Shown one piece after another: positions 46,401 through 49,869 of a stretch of DNA of 64,000 nt. Within the stretch, counting starts at the first letter, position 1. Each line of letters starts with the position of its first letter. The DNA is from Alviniconcha marisindica (lineage: Eukaryota; Mollusca; Gastropoda; Provannidae), in the NCBI GenBank assembly GCA_018857735.1, contig JABMCL010003092.1, forward strand, positions 913,925 through 977,924, written 5' to 3'. Under the pieces are notes generated by a model, which saw nothing but the letters and a program-made list of their open reading frames with translations, did not search any database and was not told the origin of the DNA. A program made the translations under genes and the position numbers.

Positions 46401-46675
46401 CTATTTTCTGACCATGTTAGAATATAATTGATGGCTAATTAAGCCATAATGGGTGCAGTGCTTCCAACAAAAGTGGTGTGAATGTAATGATGCTTTCATG
46501 CACAGCTGATGTATCATGTACGCACATCTGTCTTAAGGAGATGACAAGCAGCCGCTACACCACAGATGAAGAGAGCTATCTTCAAACAGATGAAGAATCT
46601 TTCATCCGCACTGATGAGGAGGAAGGAGGCAACACAGACTGGGAGGAGTCAACACAGCGCTGGGTCAACCGATGA
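5678..46675 (+). CDS. Dyb: dystrobrevin, C-terminal half (11 exons in window)
   Basis: Cytoplasmic member of the dystrophin-associated complex. In the family it binds dystrophin through paired coiled coils and recruits syntrophins at the membrane. The exons are 5678-5844, 12849-12976, 14386-14484, 16317-16419, 19757-19842, 20249-20459, 22478-22820, 34005-34055, 36907-37084, 37950-38106 and 46538-46675. Every intron begins GT and ends AG. The junction phases agree at all ten joins (0,2,2,0,2,0,1,1,2,0), giving about 552 residues to a TGA at 46673-46675. Visible domains are the ZZ finger, the helix [15 protein letters not shown], the coiled coils with [16 protein letters not shown], the helix [20 protein letters not shown], and an acidic T-D-x-E tail. 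The coiled-coil blocks match vertebrate DTNA/DTNB very closely. The N-terminal EF-hand region lies outside the window. Recognition of the family is secure; the final exon choice is the least certain part. Confidence 0.95.
6003..6115 (+). repeat. LTR-like left end of the Gypsy relic
   Basis: This segment matches 10749-10852 over about 105 bp, sharing blocks such as AGGTCATCC, TTGCAGA, TCCTTGTA and GGGCTCTTAC-type ends. The two copies bracket Gypsy polymerase coding sequence in the same orientation, as LTRs do. The outer boundaries are not sharp, and the left copy may be truncated. Confidence 0.6.
6120..7466 (+). mobile_element. Ty3/Gypsy retrotransposon pol relic (RT, RNase H, integrase head)
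   Basis: Reading frames on the + strand, broken by stops and frameshifts, show in order: RT core [20 protein letters not shown] near 6236-6300; RNase H start [24 protein letters not shown] near 6675-6755; and the integrase HHCC-type head [20 protein letters not shown] to [11 protein letters not shown] near 7325-7460. The gag, protease and N-terminal RT parts are missing. The element continues after the TTAA insertion at 9600. It is a dead relic; only its breaks are described here. Confidence 0.88.
7467..9599. mobile_element. non-autonomous TTAA (piggyBac-like) transposon inside the Gypsy relic
   Basis: TTAA occurs at 7467-7470 and again at 9596-9599. Immediately inside are inverted repeats of about 69 bp (7471-7539 and 9527-9595) beginning CTCATTCAAGAC, with about five mismatches. 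The Gypsy integrase frame is interrupted exactly here: [11 protein letters not shown] lies on the left and the DDE core starts on the right. TTAA duplication is the hallmark of piggyBac-type transposases. No transposase frame is present in the 2.1-kb interior, so the copy depends on a transposase from elsewhere. Confidence 0.85.
7573..7880. repeat. internal stem-loop, 75-bp arms
   Basis: Segment 7573-7647 is the reverse complement of 7806-7880 with under ten differences, leaving a 158-bp loop. Both arms therefore translate to near-identical peptides of the type [13 protein letters not shown] on opposite strands. The structure lies just inside the left terminal repeat of the TTAA element. Confidence 0.85.
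9600..10520 (+). mobile_element. Ty3/Gypsy relic, integrase core and C-terminus
   Basis: This continues the integrase interrupted at 7466. The + strand shows [11 protein letters not shown], a stop, [16 protein letters not shown], a stop, then [37 protein letters not shown] and [18 protein letters not shown]. These are the DDE-integrase core blocks in normal order. The acidic position of the second D block is changed (DIGLQF where D-N-G-x-Q-F is usual). A Ser/Arg-rich tail with [17 protein letters not shown] sequence near 10470-10520 is typical of Gypsy polyprotein ends. Several in-frame stops make it non-functional. Confidence 0.88.
10733..10748 (+). other. polypurine tract next to 3' LTR
   Basis: The purine-rich run AGAGAAAGGGGGA sits immediately before the right LTR-like copy. 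This is the place where plus-strand DNA synthesis is primed in LTR retrotransposons. Confidence 0.6.
10749..10852 (+). repeat. LTR-like right end of the Gypsy relic
   Basis: Direct-repeat partner of 6003-6115, starting just after the polypurine tract. It shares the TTGCAGA, CTTACATCCTTGTAGACTTA and GGAGCTCTTAC-type blocks with the left copy. The two copies have diverged clearly, so the insertion is old. Confidence 0.6.
10853..11505. other. intronic DNA, nothing recognised
   Basis: AT-rich stretch between the Gypsy relic and the next LINE. No coding or repeat signal could be supported. Confidence 0.5.
11510..12770 (+). mobile_element. CR1/L2-like LINE, RT C-terminal half (dead)
   Basis: The + strand, over several frames, shows [63 protein letters not shown] and [12 protein letters not shown]. 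These are RT domains 3-7 and the thumb/C-terminal block in the correct order. Frameshifts separate them. The piece ends near 12770 after a 3' UTR-like stretch. Exon b begins 80 bp further on. Confidence 0.85.
12849..12976 (+). CDS. Dyb: dystrobrevin exon b: post-ZZ linker
   Basis: The exon encodes [18 protein letters not shown], then [20 protein letters not shown] and LSFIV. This corresponds to the stretch after the ZZ finger in dystrobrevins (KQL-type basic patch, then a P-E-x-P-E-K-x-x-x-L-x-x-I-V block). The acceptor is CCTTTCAG at 12841-12848, preceded by a TG microsatellite. The donor is ATAGT|GTGAGT. It enters in phase 0 and leaves in phase 2, matching its neighbours. Confidence 0.92.
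13033..13504 (-). mobile_element. tRNA-derived SINE, copy 1
   Basis: About 470 bp related to 32841-33290, 43940-44403, 60750-61090 and 62570-63065. The tRNA-like head lies at the right end: the minus strand of 13430-13500 carries a GGTTCAAGTCC-type B box. The tail with CTATATAAAAGTGAT-type sequence lies at the left end. It sits 56 bp after the donor of exon b. Confidence 0.8.
13505..14385. other. intronic DNA with short TG runs
   Basis: TG microsatellites lie at 13687-13721, followed by CTGT-rich DNA near 13730-13758. Nothing else was recognised. Confidence 0.5.
14386..14484 (+). CDS. Dyb: dystrobrevin exon c: Ser-rich linker
   Basis: The exon encodes [18 protein letters not shown], then [14 protein letters not shown]. 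Acceptor TTTTCAG at 14379-14385; donor CAAAG|GTAAGG. Phase 2 on both sides. In vertebrate dystrobrevins this position holds a variable, alternatively spliced linker, so low conservation is expected. Support comes from splice sites, phase and the P-P-x-P-V start that continues the I-V of exon b. Confidence 0.88.
14735..16003 (+). mobile_element. LINE relic, family A copy 1
   Basis: The + strand shows a degraded [12 protein letters not shown] block, [37 protein letters not shown], then [20 protein letters not shown]. It is near-identical over long stretches to 42440-43880 and ends with the same 3' terminus CTGATGAGATAATAAAG-TAATCTTGAA. An internal deletion relative to the second copy is visible around 15070-15180. 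A TG/CG microsatellite lies within at 15735-15808. Confidence 0.88.
15735..15808. repeat. (TG)n/(CG)n microsatellite
   Basis: TG run drifting into GCGTGC and CGCGCATG steps, inside the LINE 3' region. Confidence 0.85.
16317..16419 (+). CDS. Dyb: dystrobrevin exon d: conserved syntrophin-binding-type helix
   Basis: The exon encodes [16 protein letters not shown], then [18 protein letters not shown]. The block [15 protein letters not shown] is nearly invariant in dystrobrevins and lies in the region that binds syntrophin PDZ/PH-SU proteins. Acceptor TTACAG at 16311-16316; donor GCG|GTAAGT. It enters in phase 2 and leaves in phase 0. Confidence 0.95.
16420..17140. other. intronic DNA
   Basis: Short GAGA/GACA runs at 16430-16462. 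Otherwise AT-rich DNA with no recognised feature. Confidence 0.5.
17145..17214. repeat. inverted repeat (hairpin), 27-bp arms
   Basis: 17145-17171 (CAACAAACAAGCCAGTTAAT...) pairs with 17188-17214 with about three mismatches and a 16-nt loop. It could be a small foldback element. Confidence 0.75.
17610..17852 (+). mobile_element. CR1/L2-like LINE C-terminal fragment
   Basis: The + strand reads [20 protein letters not shown], then [18 protein letters not shown]. It aligns by eye with 12430-12600 (same SSSDTS and HSLGQR blocks), so it is the same LINE family, cut down to its last ~80 codons. Confidence 0.8.
17944..18032. repeat. (CA)n microsatellite
   Basis: About 44 uninterrupted CA dinucleotides. 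Confidence 0.95.
18090..19060. repeat. 25-bp minisatellite
   Basis: Degenerate tandem copies of a ~25-bp unit, TAGTTACACTGACAGGACCT plus CATGG. There are roughly 35 copies, with deletions in some units and growing divergence toward the right end. It lies in the intron between the syntrophin-binding helix and the first coiled coil. Confidence 0.92.
19065..19750. other. intronic DNA, nothing recognised
   Basis: A few overlapping short frames exist around 19220-19500, but none has splice-site or family support. Confidence 0.5.
19757..19842 (+). CDS. Dyb: dystrobrevin exon e: start of coiled coil H1
   Basis: The exon encodes [20 protein letters not shown], then VAQLEAKNR (last codon split). The D-x-N-x-x-Q-R-x-L-x-A-x-L-E-x-K-N-R block opens the first dystrophin-binding coiled coil. 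Acceptor TTGCAG at 19751-19756; donor AACAG|GTCTCA. It enters in phase 0 and leaves in phase 2. Confidence 0.94.
20249..20459 (+). CDS. Dyb: dystrobrevin exon f: coiled coils H1/H2
   Basis: The exon encodes [19 protein letters not shown], then [39 protein letters not shown] and MKLLK. Heptad Leu/Ile/Met spacing is clear. These two helices pair with the matching helices of dystrophin/utrophin in the complex. Acceptor ATCCTCAG at 20241-20248; donor TTAAG|GTCATC. It enters in phase 2 and leaves in phase 0. This is the best-conserved exon of the window. Confidence 0.97.
20714..20958. mobile_element. TTAA-flanked MITE (piggyBac-type)
   Basis: TTAA at 20714-20717 and 20955-20958 flank inverted ends CCCCTTCACTGCC and (reverse complement of the right end) CCCTTTCACTGCC. 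A CCC start after TTAA is typical of piggyBac-family ends. The 237-bp interior has no transposase. Confidence 0.82.
21186..21250. repeat. (TG)n microsatellite
   Basis: About 32 TG dinucleotides with one GA interruption. Confidence 0.92.
21251..22379. other. intronic DNA, nothing recognised
   Basis: A 137-codon open frame at 21720-22133 has no recognised domain, and the flanking exons join in phase without it. It is treated as chance. Confidence 0.5.
22380..22434. repeat. (TG)n microsatellite before exon g
   Basis: Interrupted TG run ending about 40 bp before the acceptor of exon g, close to the likely branch-point/polypyrimidine region. Length changes here could influence splicing. Confidence 0.9.
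22478..22820 (+). CDS. Dyb: dystrobrevin exon g: Ser/Pro-rich linker and conserved helix
   Basis: It starts [20 protein letters not shown], passes through an Ala/Gly/Ser/Pro-rich low-complexity linker, and ends with [20 protein letters not shown] and [10 protein letters not shown]. The [12 protein letters not shown] block followed by S-S-L-V-K-E-L-N-S is a dystrobrevin signature downstream of H2. Acceptor TTTGCAG at 22471-22477; donor TTCAG|GTAGGT. It enters in phase 0 and leaves in phase 1. It is the longest exon in the window. Confidence 0.95.
22821..25020. other. intron 7, left part, nothing recognised
   Basis: AT-rich DNA with a C run at 24920-24933. No exon or mobile-element protein was identified. 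Confidence 0.5.
25025..27850 (-). mobile_element. non-LTR retrotransposon (Jockey/I-like), minus strand, 5'-truncated
   Basis: Read on the minus strand from right to left: a Lys/Arg-rich linker ending [20 protein letters not shown] (27484-27420); RT start [20 protein letters not shown] (27215-27155); [12 protein letters not shown] and [12 protein letters not shown] (26930-26770); [17 protein letters not shown] (26660-26610); [16 protein letters not shown] (26465-26415), standing for the Y-A-D-D block; and the C-terminal [20 protein letters not shown] (25475-25415). The 3' end lies near 25025, with a short AACCTTGA-type tandem. Frameshifts split the ORF. The exact clade is uncertain. Confidence 0.88.
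28100..28335 (+). pseudogene. mariner-type transposase N-terminal fragment
   Basis: The + strand reads [43 protein letters not shown], a stop (TAG), then [20 protein letters not shown]. This is the helix-turn-helix domain that starts many mariner/Tc1 transposases, where a Trp normally follows V-K-R; a TGG to TAG change would explain the stop. The catalytic DDE part is absent. No terminal repeats were identified. Confidence 0.85.
28350..28985. repeat. 49-bp minisatellite interrupted by a 322-bp insertion
   Basis: Units of GTTTAAGCAAGGTCTTTATA plus CTGGCATGATAATAACTTCTG-type sequence repeat every 49 bp at 28350-28474 and again at 28797-28985. The 322 bp between (28475-28796) is unrelated and looks inserted (see separate entry). 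Confidence 0.88.
28475..28796 (-). mobile_element. SINE-like insertion with pol III A and B boxes
   Basis: On the minus strand, TGGCCTAGCAG (28776-28766) fits the A-box consensus TRGYNNARNNG and GTTCAATAC (28735-28727) fits the B box GWTCRANNC. They are 30 nt apart, as in tRNA genes. The rest does not fold as a tRNA by eye. It interrupts a minisatellite; the target-site duplication is unclear. Confidence 0.65.
28987..31790 (-). mobile_element. non-LTR retrotransposon with endonuclease and RT, minus strand
   Basis: On the minus strand from right to left: endonuclease blocks [24 protein letters not shown] (31490-31440), [20 protein letters not shown] and LLLLSDFNT (31360-31220); a linker [20 protein letters not shown] and [20 protein letters not shown] (30510-30370); [20 protein letters not shown] (30245-30185); [16 protein letters not shown] (30140-30094); [17 protein letters not shown] (29690-29640); [15 protein letters not shown] (29480-29435); and [20 protein letters not shown] (29310-29250). 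Stops and frameshifts separate the parts. It is almost full-length for EN+RT. The family resembles RTE-like elements widespread in marine animals. Confidence 0.9.
31795..32270. other. intronic DNA, nothing recognised
   Basis: AT-rich stretch between two LINE pieces, with no supported feature. Confidence 0.5.
32300..32825 (+). mobile_element. LINE fragment, RT C-terminal part
   Basis: The + strand reads [32 protein letters not shown], a frame change, [38 protein letters not shown] and [20 protein letters not shown]. This is the thumb/C-terminal region of the fish- and mollusc-type LINEs in which K-K-A-Q-Q-R-L-Y-x-L-R is typical. It is related to, but not the same copy family as, 14735-16003. 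Confidence 0.85.
32841..33290 (+). mobile_element. tRNA-derived SINE, copy 2
   Basis: It begins GCGGGGACAGCTCAGTGATA, resembling a tRNA 5' half with an A box, followed by GGTTCAGATCCCAGC as a B-box-like block at 32883-32897. The non-tRNA body contains AAAAGATCCCGGTCATTCTGC and ends CTATATAAAAGTGATCAGCA with a CAG/CAA tail. It is the clearest 5' end among the five copies. Confidence 0.85.
33291..34004. other. intronic DNA with G run and hairpin
   Basis: A poly-G tract lies at 33369-33389. The only other structure is the inverted repeat at 33668-33719. The polypyrimidine tract and acceptor of exon h end the stretch. Confidence 0.6.
33668..33719. repeat. perfect 16-bp inverted repeat
   Basis: ATCCCAGTAAACATGC at 33668-33683 is the exact reverse complement of 33704-33719, with a 20-nt loop. 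The stem is short for a microRNA precursor and does not extend outward. Confidence 0.8.
34005..34055 (+). CDS. Dyb: dystrobrevin exon h: 51-nt acidic exon
   Basis: The exon encodes (E)[16 protein letters not shown]. Acceptor CTTTTCAG at 33997-34004; donor AATG|GTTAGT. Phase 1 on both sides and a length divisible by three, so it could be skipped without changing the frame. It opens the acidic C-terminal tail. It is isolated by an 11-kb intron on the left and a 2.9-kb intron on the right. Confidence 0.85.
34240..34565. repeat. degenerate CCCACAT/ATGTGGG repeat block
   Basis: Imperfect short repeats built from TGGGTCCCACATG, GTCCCATATGG, GCCCATATATTGCCCACATT and CCCAGATTTATCCCA-type units, with both orientations of the GGGACC/CCCAT motif. 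No protein and no clear boundaries. Confidence 0.6.
34671..34752. repeat. tandem duplication, ~47-bp offset
   Basis: TGTTTTATTTAATACACAAA followed by CCCCAAACAAAC occurs twice (34671-34703 and 34718-34750). Confidence 0.85.
34760..36900. other. intronic DNA, nothing firm
   Basis: Around 35260-35640 there are two loosely similar blocks of the kind GAACTGCAGAACCTTTTGTA-ACCAAACATGG and CGCTCAGCCATTTGTAACCG-AACTTGG, ending GGTCAAGGTCACAG. This pattern is reminiscent of a dispersed molluscan repeat. No coding signal was found. Confidence 0.45.
36907..37084 (+). CDS. Dyb: dystrobrevin exon i
   Basis: The exon encodes (D)[38 protein letters not shown] and [21 protein letters not shown]. It has an amphipathic, possibly coiled-coil middle and a Ser/Thr/Asp-rich end. 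Acceptor AAGTGCAG at 36899-36906. Donor GATGG|GTGGGT is the only nearby GT giving phase 2, which exon j needs. The last 37 nt are the parent unit of the 49-bp minisatellite that follows. Reading through the donor gives only DGWVWVL and a stop at 37101-37103, so intron retention would end the protein early. Confidence 0.9.
37085..37785 (+). repeat. 49-bp minisatellite derived from the exon i boundary
   Basis: Fourteen tandem units starting ACTCTAGTCA at 37097, 37146, 37195, 37244, 37293, 37342, 37391, 37440, 37489, 37538, 37587, 37636, 37689 and 37738. The founder, at 37048, is inside exon i. Each unit carries CTCTAG, 30 nt, then GTGGGTG, that is, a possible acceptor and the exon i donor. Most units are identical, so homogenisation or expansion is recent. 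One unit carries a 4-bp insertion (TGCA near 37674). Confidence 0.95.
37950..38106 (+). CDS. Dyb: dystrobrevin exon j: T-D-x-E repeat tail, part 1
   Basis: The exon encodes [40 protein letters not shown] and [12 protein letters not shown]. The unit A-E-S-Y-V-R-T-D-[DE]-E occurs twice nearly exactly, with further T-D-[DE]-x-E copies. Acceptor GATTTCAG at 37942-37949; donor CCAAG|GTCAGT. It enters in phase 2 and leaves in phase 0. T-x-x-E/D is a casein-kinase-2-type site pattern, so the tail could be multiply phosphorylated (inference). Confidence 0.9.
38380..40445. repeat. 40-bp minisatellite with 120-bp higher-order repeat
   Basis: Units of CCCATCCACAAGATGGGAAA plus TAAACACTTAGTACCAACAC repeat every 40 bp for about 2 kb. 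Between 39180 and 39780 units of three types (GACATAATTAGTACC, GACATAATTAGTACC, ACACACTTGGTACC) recur together every 120 bp for about five cycles. Diverged single units lie at both ends. Confidence 0.95.
40570..41205 (-). pseudogene. SGNH/GDSL-hydrolase-like domain of a mobile element (broken)
   Basis: On the minus strand, with frameshifts: [20 protein letters not shown] (41195-41140); [20 protein letters not shown], where a G-T-N-D block is usual; [14 protein letters not shown] (~40880); and [18 protein letters not shown] followed by [17 protein letters not shown]. The opening G-H-S and closing D-x-V-H-L-N-x-x-G are the SGNH hydrolase Ser and Asp/His blocks. Such domains are found in retroelement and transposon ORFs of aquatic animals. 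No polymerase or integrase was found next to it. Confidence 0.6.
41549..41617. repeat. perfect 32-bp inverted repeat with 5-nt loop
   Basis: 41549-41580 is the exact reverse complement of 41586-41617; the loop is ACCCC. The arms begin TTTCAAACTGGCAATATGCG. A 69-bp near-palindrome without any mismatch is either a young foldback, a cruciform-forming site or an assembly artefact. Confidence 0.95.
41670..42010 (-). mobile_element. LINE 3' end (non-coding), minus strand
   Basis: It starts with TTCAA pentamer repeats at 41729-41750, followed by ACTTTAATCATCCCACAAGG. The same start (TTCAAGTCAATATACTTTAA plus TCATCCCTCACAGGGC) is seen at 56958. A 3'-terminal short tandem of this kind is usual for CR1/L2/Rex LINEs in reverse orientation. 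No coding part is attached. Confidence 0.6.
42050..43882 (+). mobile_element. LINE relic, family A copy 2
   Basis: The + strand carries RT blocks [96 protein letters not shown] (the F-A-D-D region, here F-D-D) and [20 protein letters not shown]. It ends in ATGAGATAATAAAGTAATCT followed by a CTTGAAT tandem. It is the better copy of the family at 14735-16003. A frameshift at 42920 and the insertion at 43361-43589 inactivate it. Confidence 0.9.
43361..43589. mobile_element. 229-bp insertion in LINE with 11-bp target-site duplication
   Basis: AATATTATGAG occurs at 43350-43360 and again at 43590-43600. The sister LINE copy at 15640 runs straight through this point (AAATATTCTTCCATCTGG). The inserted 229 bp contains CGACAGAGAGTCTTTGTCAG and a purine-rich half, but no reading frame. 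Family unknown. Confidence 0.88.
43940..44403 (-). mobile_element. tRNA-derived SINE, copy 3
   Basis: Same family as 32841-33290 in reverse. The head near 44340-44400 reads, on the minus strand, a GGTTCGAGTACTTGC-type B-box block. The body contains GCAGAATAGCTGGGATCTTT. It lies directly behind the 3' end of the LINE. Confidence 0.8.
44536..44735. repeat. dispersed repeat B, intact copy
   Basis: AAAACAACCTAGCTCAACAA through AGCTTGATAAGGGGGATTAC to GCATTCTGTTGAACCTTTTA. The same sequence is found in two halves at 58425-58524 and 59796-59895. Family not recognised. Confidence 0.8.
45000..45690 (+). mobile_element. CR1/L2-like LINE C-terminal fragment
   Basis: The + strand, over two frames, reads like the LINE end: [14 protein letters not shown] block with PRHHHST and LEKLHWL near 45080-45180, then [24 protein letters not shown] W-N-S-L-P-Q-D-L ([16 protein letters not shown] at 45390-45440). 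A TG-rich 3' UTR ends near 45690. Stops interrupt the frame. Confidence 0.78.
45775..46015. repeat. 32-bp minisatellite
   Basis: About seven irregular units of CCATTAGCCAATTCCATGCC plus AAGTGCATGTAG, with deletions between some units. It lies about 520 bp before the last dystrobrevin exon. Confidence 0.9.
46538..46675 (+). CDS. Dyb: dystrobrevin last exon: T-D-x-E repeat tail, part 2, and stop
   Basis: The exon encodes [40 protein letters not shown] and RWVNR, then TGA at 46673-46675. It repeats the T-D-E-E unit of exon j in the same frame, which is the main reason to join them. The chosen acceptor TCTTAAG at 46531-46537 gives phase 0, as exon j requires. The stronger-looking CACAG at 46501-46505 would give the wrong phase from exon j. 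A second open frame over the same bases runs to 46793 but lacks the repeat. The T-D-x-E match is strong; the exact start is less sure. Confidence 0.82.
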   Translation, partial: EMTSSRYTTDEESYLQTDEESFIRTDEEEGGNTDWEESTQRWVNR

Positions 46676-47846
46676 CAGCATGGTCAGCTATTCCAACCCA
46701 ACTGCAGGCGAGAAATGCAAGTCAGCTTCAACTAGCAAGGAGCCAGTCCTGGTGCTTGTGAGTCAGCAGACAACACACCATGGACTAAAGTGATTCATGT
46801 TAGTGAATGGCAGTTTGGTTAATTCATCTTGTCACCAAATGACTTCAGAAAATGTTTGTAAAAGTCATGACTAAAGTCAGCAAAGACAAACATTTTGACA
46901 TGTGTCTGTCATCCTGTTGACCAAGTTACTGCCATTGTGGGGGAGACTGTGAGGTGCACAGTAGCTGTTTGATTCTTTCAGAGTTATGGTTACCCCTTGA
47001 AAAAAGGTTCACATGGACTATTGGTTGCTTGGTGCTTGCACAGGTTGAGTAACTCAGGAGAACATACTGGTTTTCATATTGCAATGATATACATTTACTG
47101 CTTGAAGGGGATCTGTTGGATTCTCTATTGCAAGTACATTCTCTCTTCTTTTTTCTCCTTCATTTTTTTTTTTTTTTTTTTTTTACAGCAATGAACCAGT
47201 TGACTGGGTGTAAAACACCAACTTACTTACAGCAATGAAAGTGTAACTTTAAGAACAGCATTATATAGGAACCAAAATTCTGAATGTGTAAAAAAGAAGA
47301 AGTTTTTAATTACATATTGTAGTAAAGTAGTAGTAGCAAGAGAAACTACATGCTGGTCTTGAATGCAGACACAGCAAAAACTTGATGAAAAAAATAATAA
47401 GTGTATTTATAAATGCTCATGTCTAAGTAAACAAAAATGATATAAAATAATAAGAGATGTAGATATACTACTAAAGAAAGGTGTAAATGGTTTAATTAGT
47501 AACTGTAGTTTCTTTTCTTTCTCTTGTTTTGTCTCTTGTCTCCATTTGTCCTTTCTTCCTGAGGTACTGCAGCTGTATAGATTAAGGTCCTTCAGAACTG
47601 TCAACAGTCCTCCCCCCCCCCCCCCCACCCCATTTAAGCCTTTGTAGACTGGAACACATGTATATCTTGATTATATGATTTATTTATGGCCAGGAAATCT
47701 GCCTTTCTAGTTTCTTGCCTTTTTGCTTCTTTTAATTTCTTTAACACTCTTGAAAAATGTGATGTGTATCATGAACAGTAAATCATATTTTTATTTGTGA
47801 TTTAAGTAATCTCTGGGAAAGCAAATGGCTTATTAGTACTAATTGC

Positions 47847-47922
<76 letters not shown>

Positions 47923-48060
47923 GAAATTGTAGTTAAGTTTTGATATCTTTTTAAAGTAGGACATTATTAACTTGTTTTGTGAGACTTTTCTTCATTTTTC
48001 ATACTGTTTTGCCTTGGTAGTGGGCTTTCAGTATCAGATAACTATCCTATTATTCTAAAT
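46676..48060. other. 3' UTR and downstream DNA
   Basis: AT-rich with a poly-T tract at 47166-47184 and a C run at 47612-47627. No canonical AATAAA signal was seen in the first kilobase after the stop, so the 3' end of the transcript cannot be placed. Confidence 0.5.
47851..47919. repeat. (AT)n microsatellite
   Basis: About 34 uninterrupted AT dinucleotides. Confidence 0.97.
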
Positions 48061-48069
48061 TTCTCTTCT

Positions 48070-49860
48070 CCATCTAGCCTGTCCTCCAGCTGGCTTCTCT
48101 CTCTCATCTCCCCCTTTGATCTGTCTTAGCTCTCCTCCATCTGTTCTCTCCATTTTTCTCCTCCACCTGACCTCTCCAACCTCTTCTCCACATGGCCTCT
48201 CAGCTTCTGTTATCCATGTGGCTTCCCTCTCTCATCTAGTTCTCGTCCTTCTGGCTTCTCTCTCATCTCCTCCTTCTCCATCTGGCCTCTCTCTTTAGTC
48301 TTTATATCTCCATGTTGCTGTCCTCTGTCTCCTCTCCCTTCCTCCATCAGGTCTGCCCACTCATTTCCTCCATCTGGCCTTTCTTGTCTCCCCTCAGTGA
48401 TCAGACCTCGCAATTTCTGTCCTCCATCTGGCCTTTCTCTCTCGTCTCCCCTCAGCGATCGGACCTCGCAATTTCTGTACTCTATTTGGCCTTTCTCTCT
48501 CATCTCCCCTCTGCGATCAGATCTTGCAATTTCTGTCCTCCATCTGGCCTTTCTCTCTCATCTCCCCTCCACCATCAGAGGACCTTGTAATTTCAGTCCT
48601 CCATCTGGCCTTTCTCTCTCATCTCCCCTCCGCCATCAGACCTCGCAATTTCAGTCCTCCATCTGGCTTGTCCACCTGTCTCCTCCATCTGGTCTCTCTC
48701 TCTCATTTCCCCTCTACCATCAGACCTTGTAATTTCAGTCCTCCATCTGGCTTGTCCACCTGTCTCCTCCATCTGGTCTTTCTCTCTCATTTCCCCTCTA
48801 CCATCAGACCTTGTAATTTCAGTCCTCCATCTGGCTTGTCCACCTGTCTCCCCCATCTGGCCTTTCTCTCTCATCTCCCTCGCAATCAGACCTCACAATT
48901 TCAGTCTTCCATCTGGCTTGTCCACCTGGCCTTTCTCTCTCATTTCCCCTCTACCATCAGACCTTGTAATTTCAGTCCTCCATCTGGCCTGTCCATGCGT
49001 CTCCTTCATCTGGCCTTTCTCTCTTATCTCCCTTGCAATTTCTGTCCTCCATCTGGCTTGTCCACCTGTCTCCTCCATCTGGCCTTTCTCTCTTATCTCC
49101 CTCGCAATTTCTGTCCTCCATCTGGCTTGTCCACCTGTCTCCTCCATCTGGCCTTTCTCCCCTCCACCATCAGGCTTCACAGTTTATGTCCTCCATCTGG
49201 CCTGGCCATTTATCTCCTCTCTCTGATCTCCCCTCTGCCATTTCCATTTGTCTCTTCCATCTGACCTCTCTCTCATCTCCCTCCACCTCTTCCATCTGGC
49301 CTCTCCTCAACTCCCCCTCCTCCATCTGGCCTCCATTTTCTCTCCTCCATCTCTTCCCCTCCTCCATCTGGTCTCACCGTTTTCTCTCCTCCATCTCTCA
49401 TCTAGTGATGTCCTCCATCTCTTCCCCTCCTCCATCTGGTCTCACCACCGTGCCGCCACCCCCACCCCTCCTCCATGTTGCCTTTCATCTCCCCCTTGTC
49501 CATCTGGCCTCTCCACTTCTCTCCTCTGTCTGGCCTGTCATCTCCCCCTTGTCCATCTGGCCTCTCCACTTCTCTCCTCTGTCTGGCCTGTCATCTCCAC
49601 CTTGTCCATCTGGCCTCTCCACTTCTCTCTCCTGTCTGGCCTGTCATCTCCCCCTTGTCCATCTGGCCTCTCCACTTCTCTCCTCTATCTGGCCTGTCAT
49701 CTCCACCTTGTCCATCTGGCCTCTCCATTTCTCTCCTCTATCTGGCCTGTCATCTCACCCTTGTCCATTTGGCCTCTGTCTCTCCATCCTCTCTTTGTCC
49801 GTCTCTCAAATCTTCCTTTCTTCATCTGGCCTCTCTCTGTCTCAAGCTTTTATAATTGGC
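48070..49860. repeat. CT-rich minisatellite, CCTCCATCTGGCC core
   Basis: About 1.8 kb of pyrimidine-rich tandem repeats around the core CCTCCATCTGGCCTTTCTCT plus CTCATCTCCC. Longer periods are visible: ~60 bp and ~120 bp cycles at 48400-49180 and a ~57-bp unit (CATCTGGCCTCTCCACTTCT, CTCC...) at 49498-49790. It produces long open frames on both strands (Ser/Leu/Pro-rich on +, Arg/Gly/Glu-rich on -) that reflect composition, not genes. Scattered units continue to about 50380. Confidence 0.92.
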
Positions 49861-49869
49861 ATGTATGTG

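Noticed and set aside
46566..46793. Alternative reading frame of the last dystrobrevin exon, extending to 46793
   Set aside because: It loses the T-D-E-E repeat shared with exon j; kept only as a remote alternative C-terminus.
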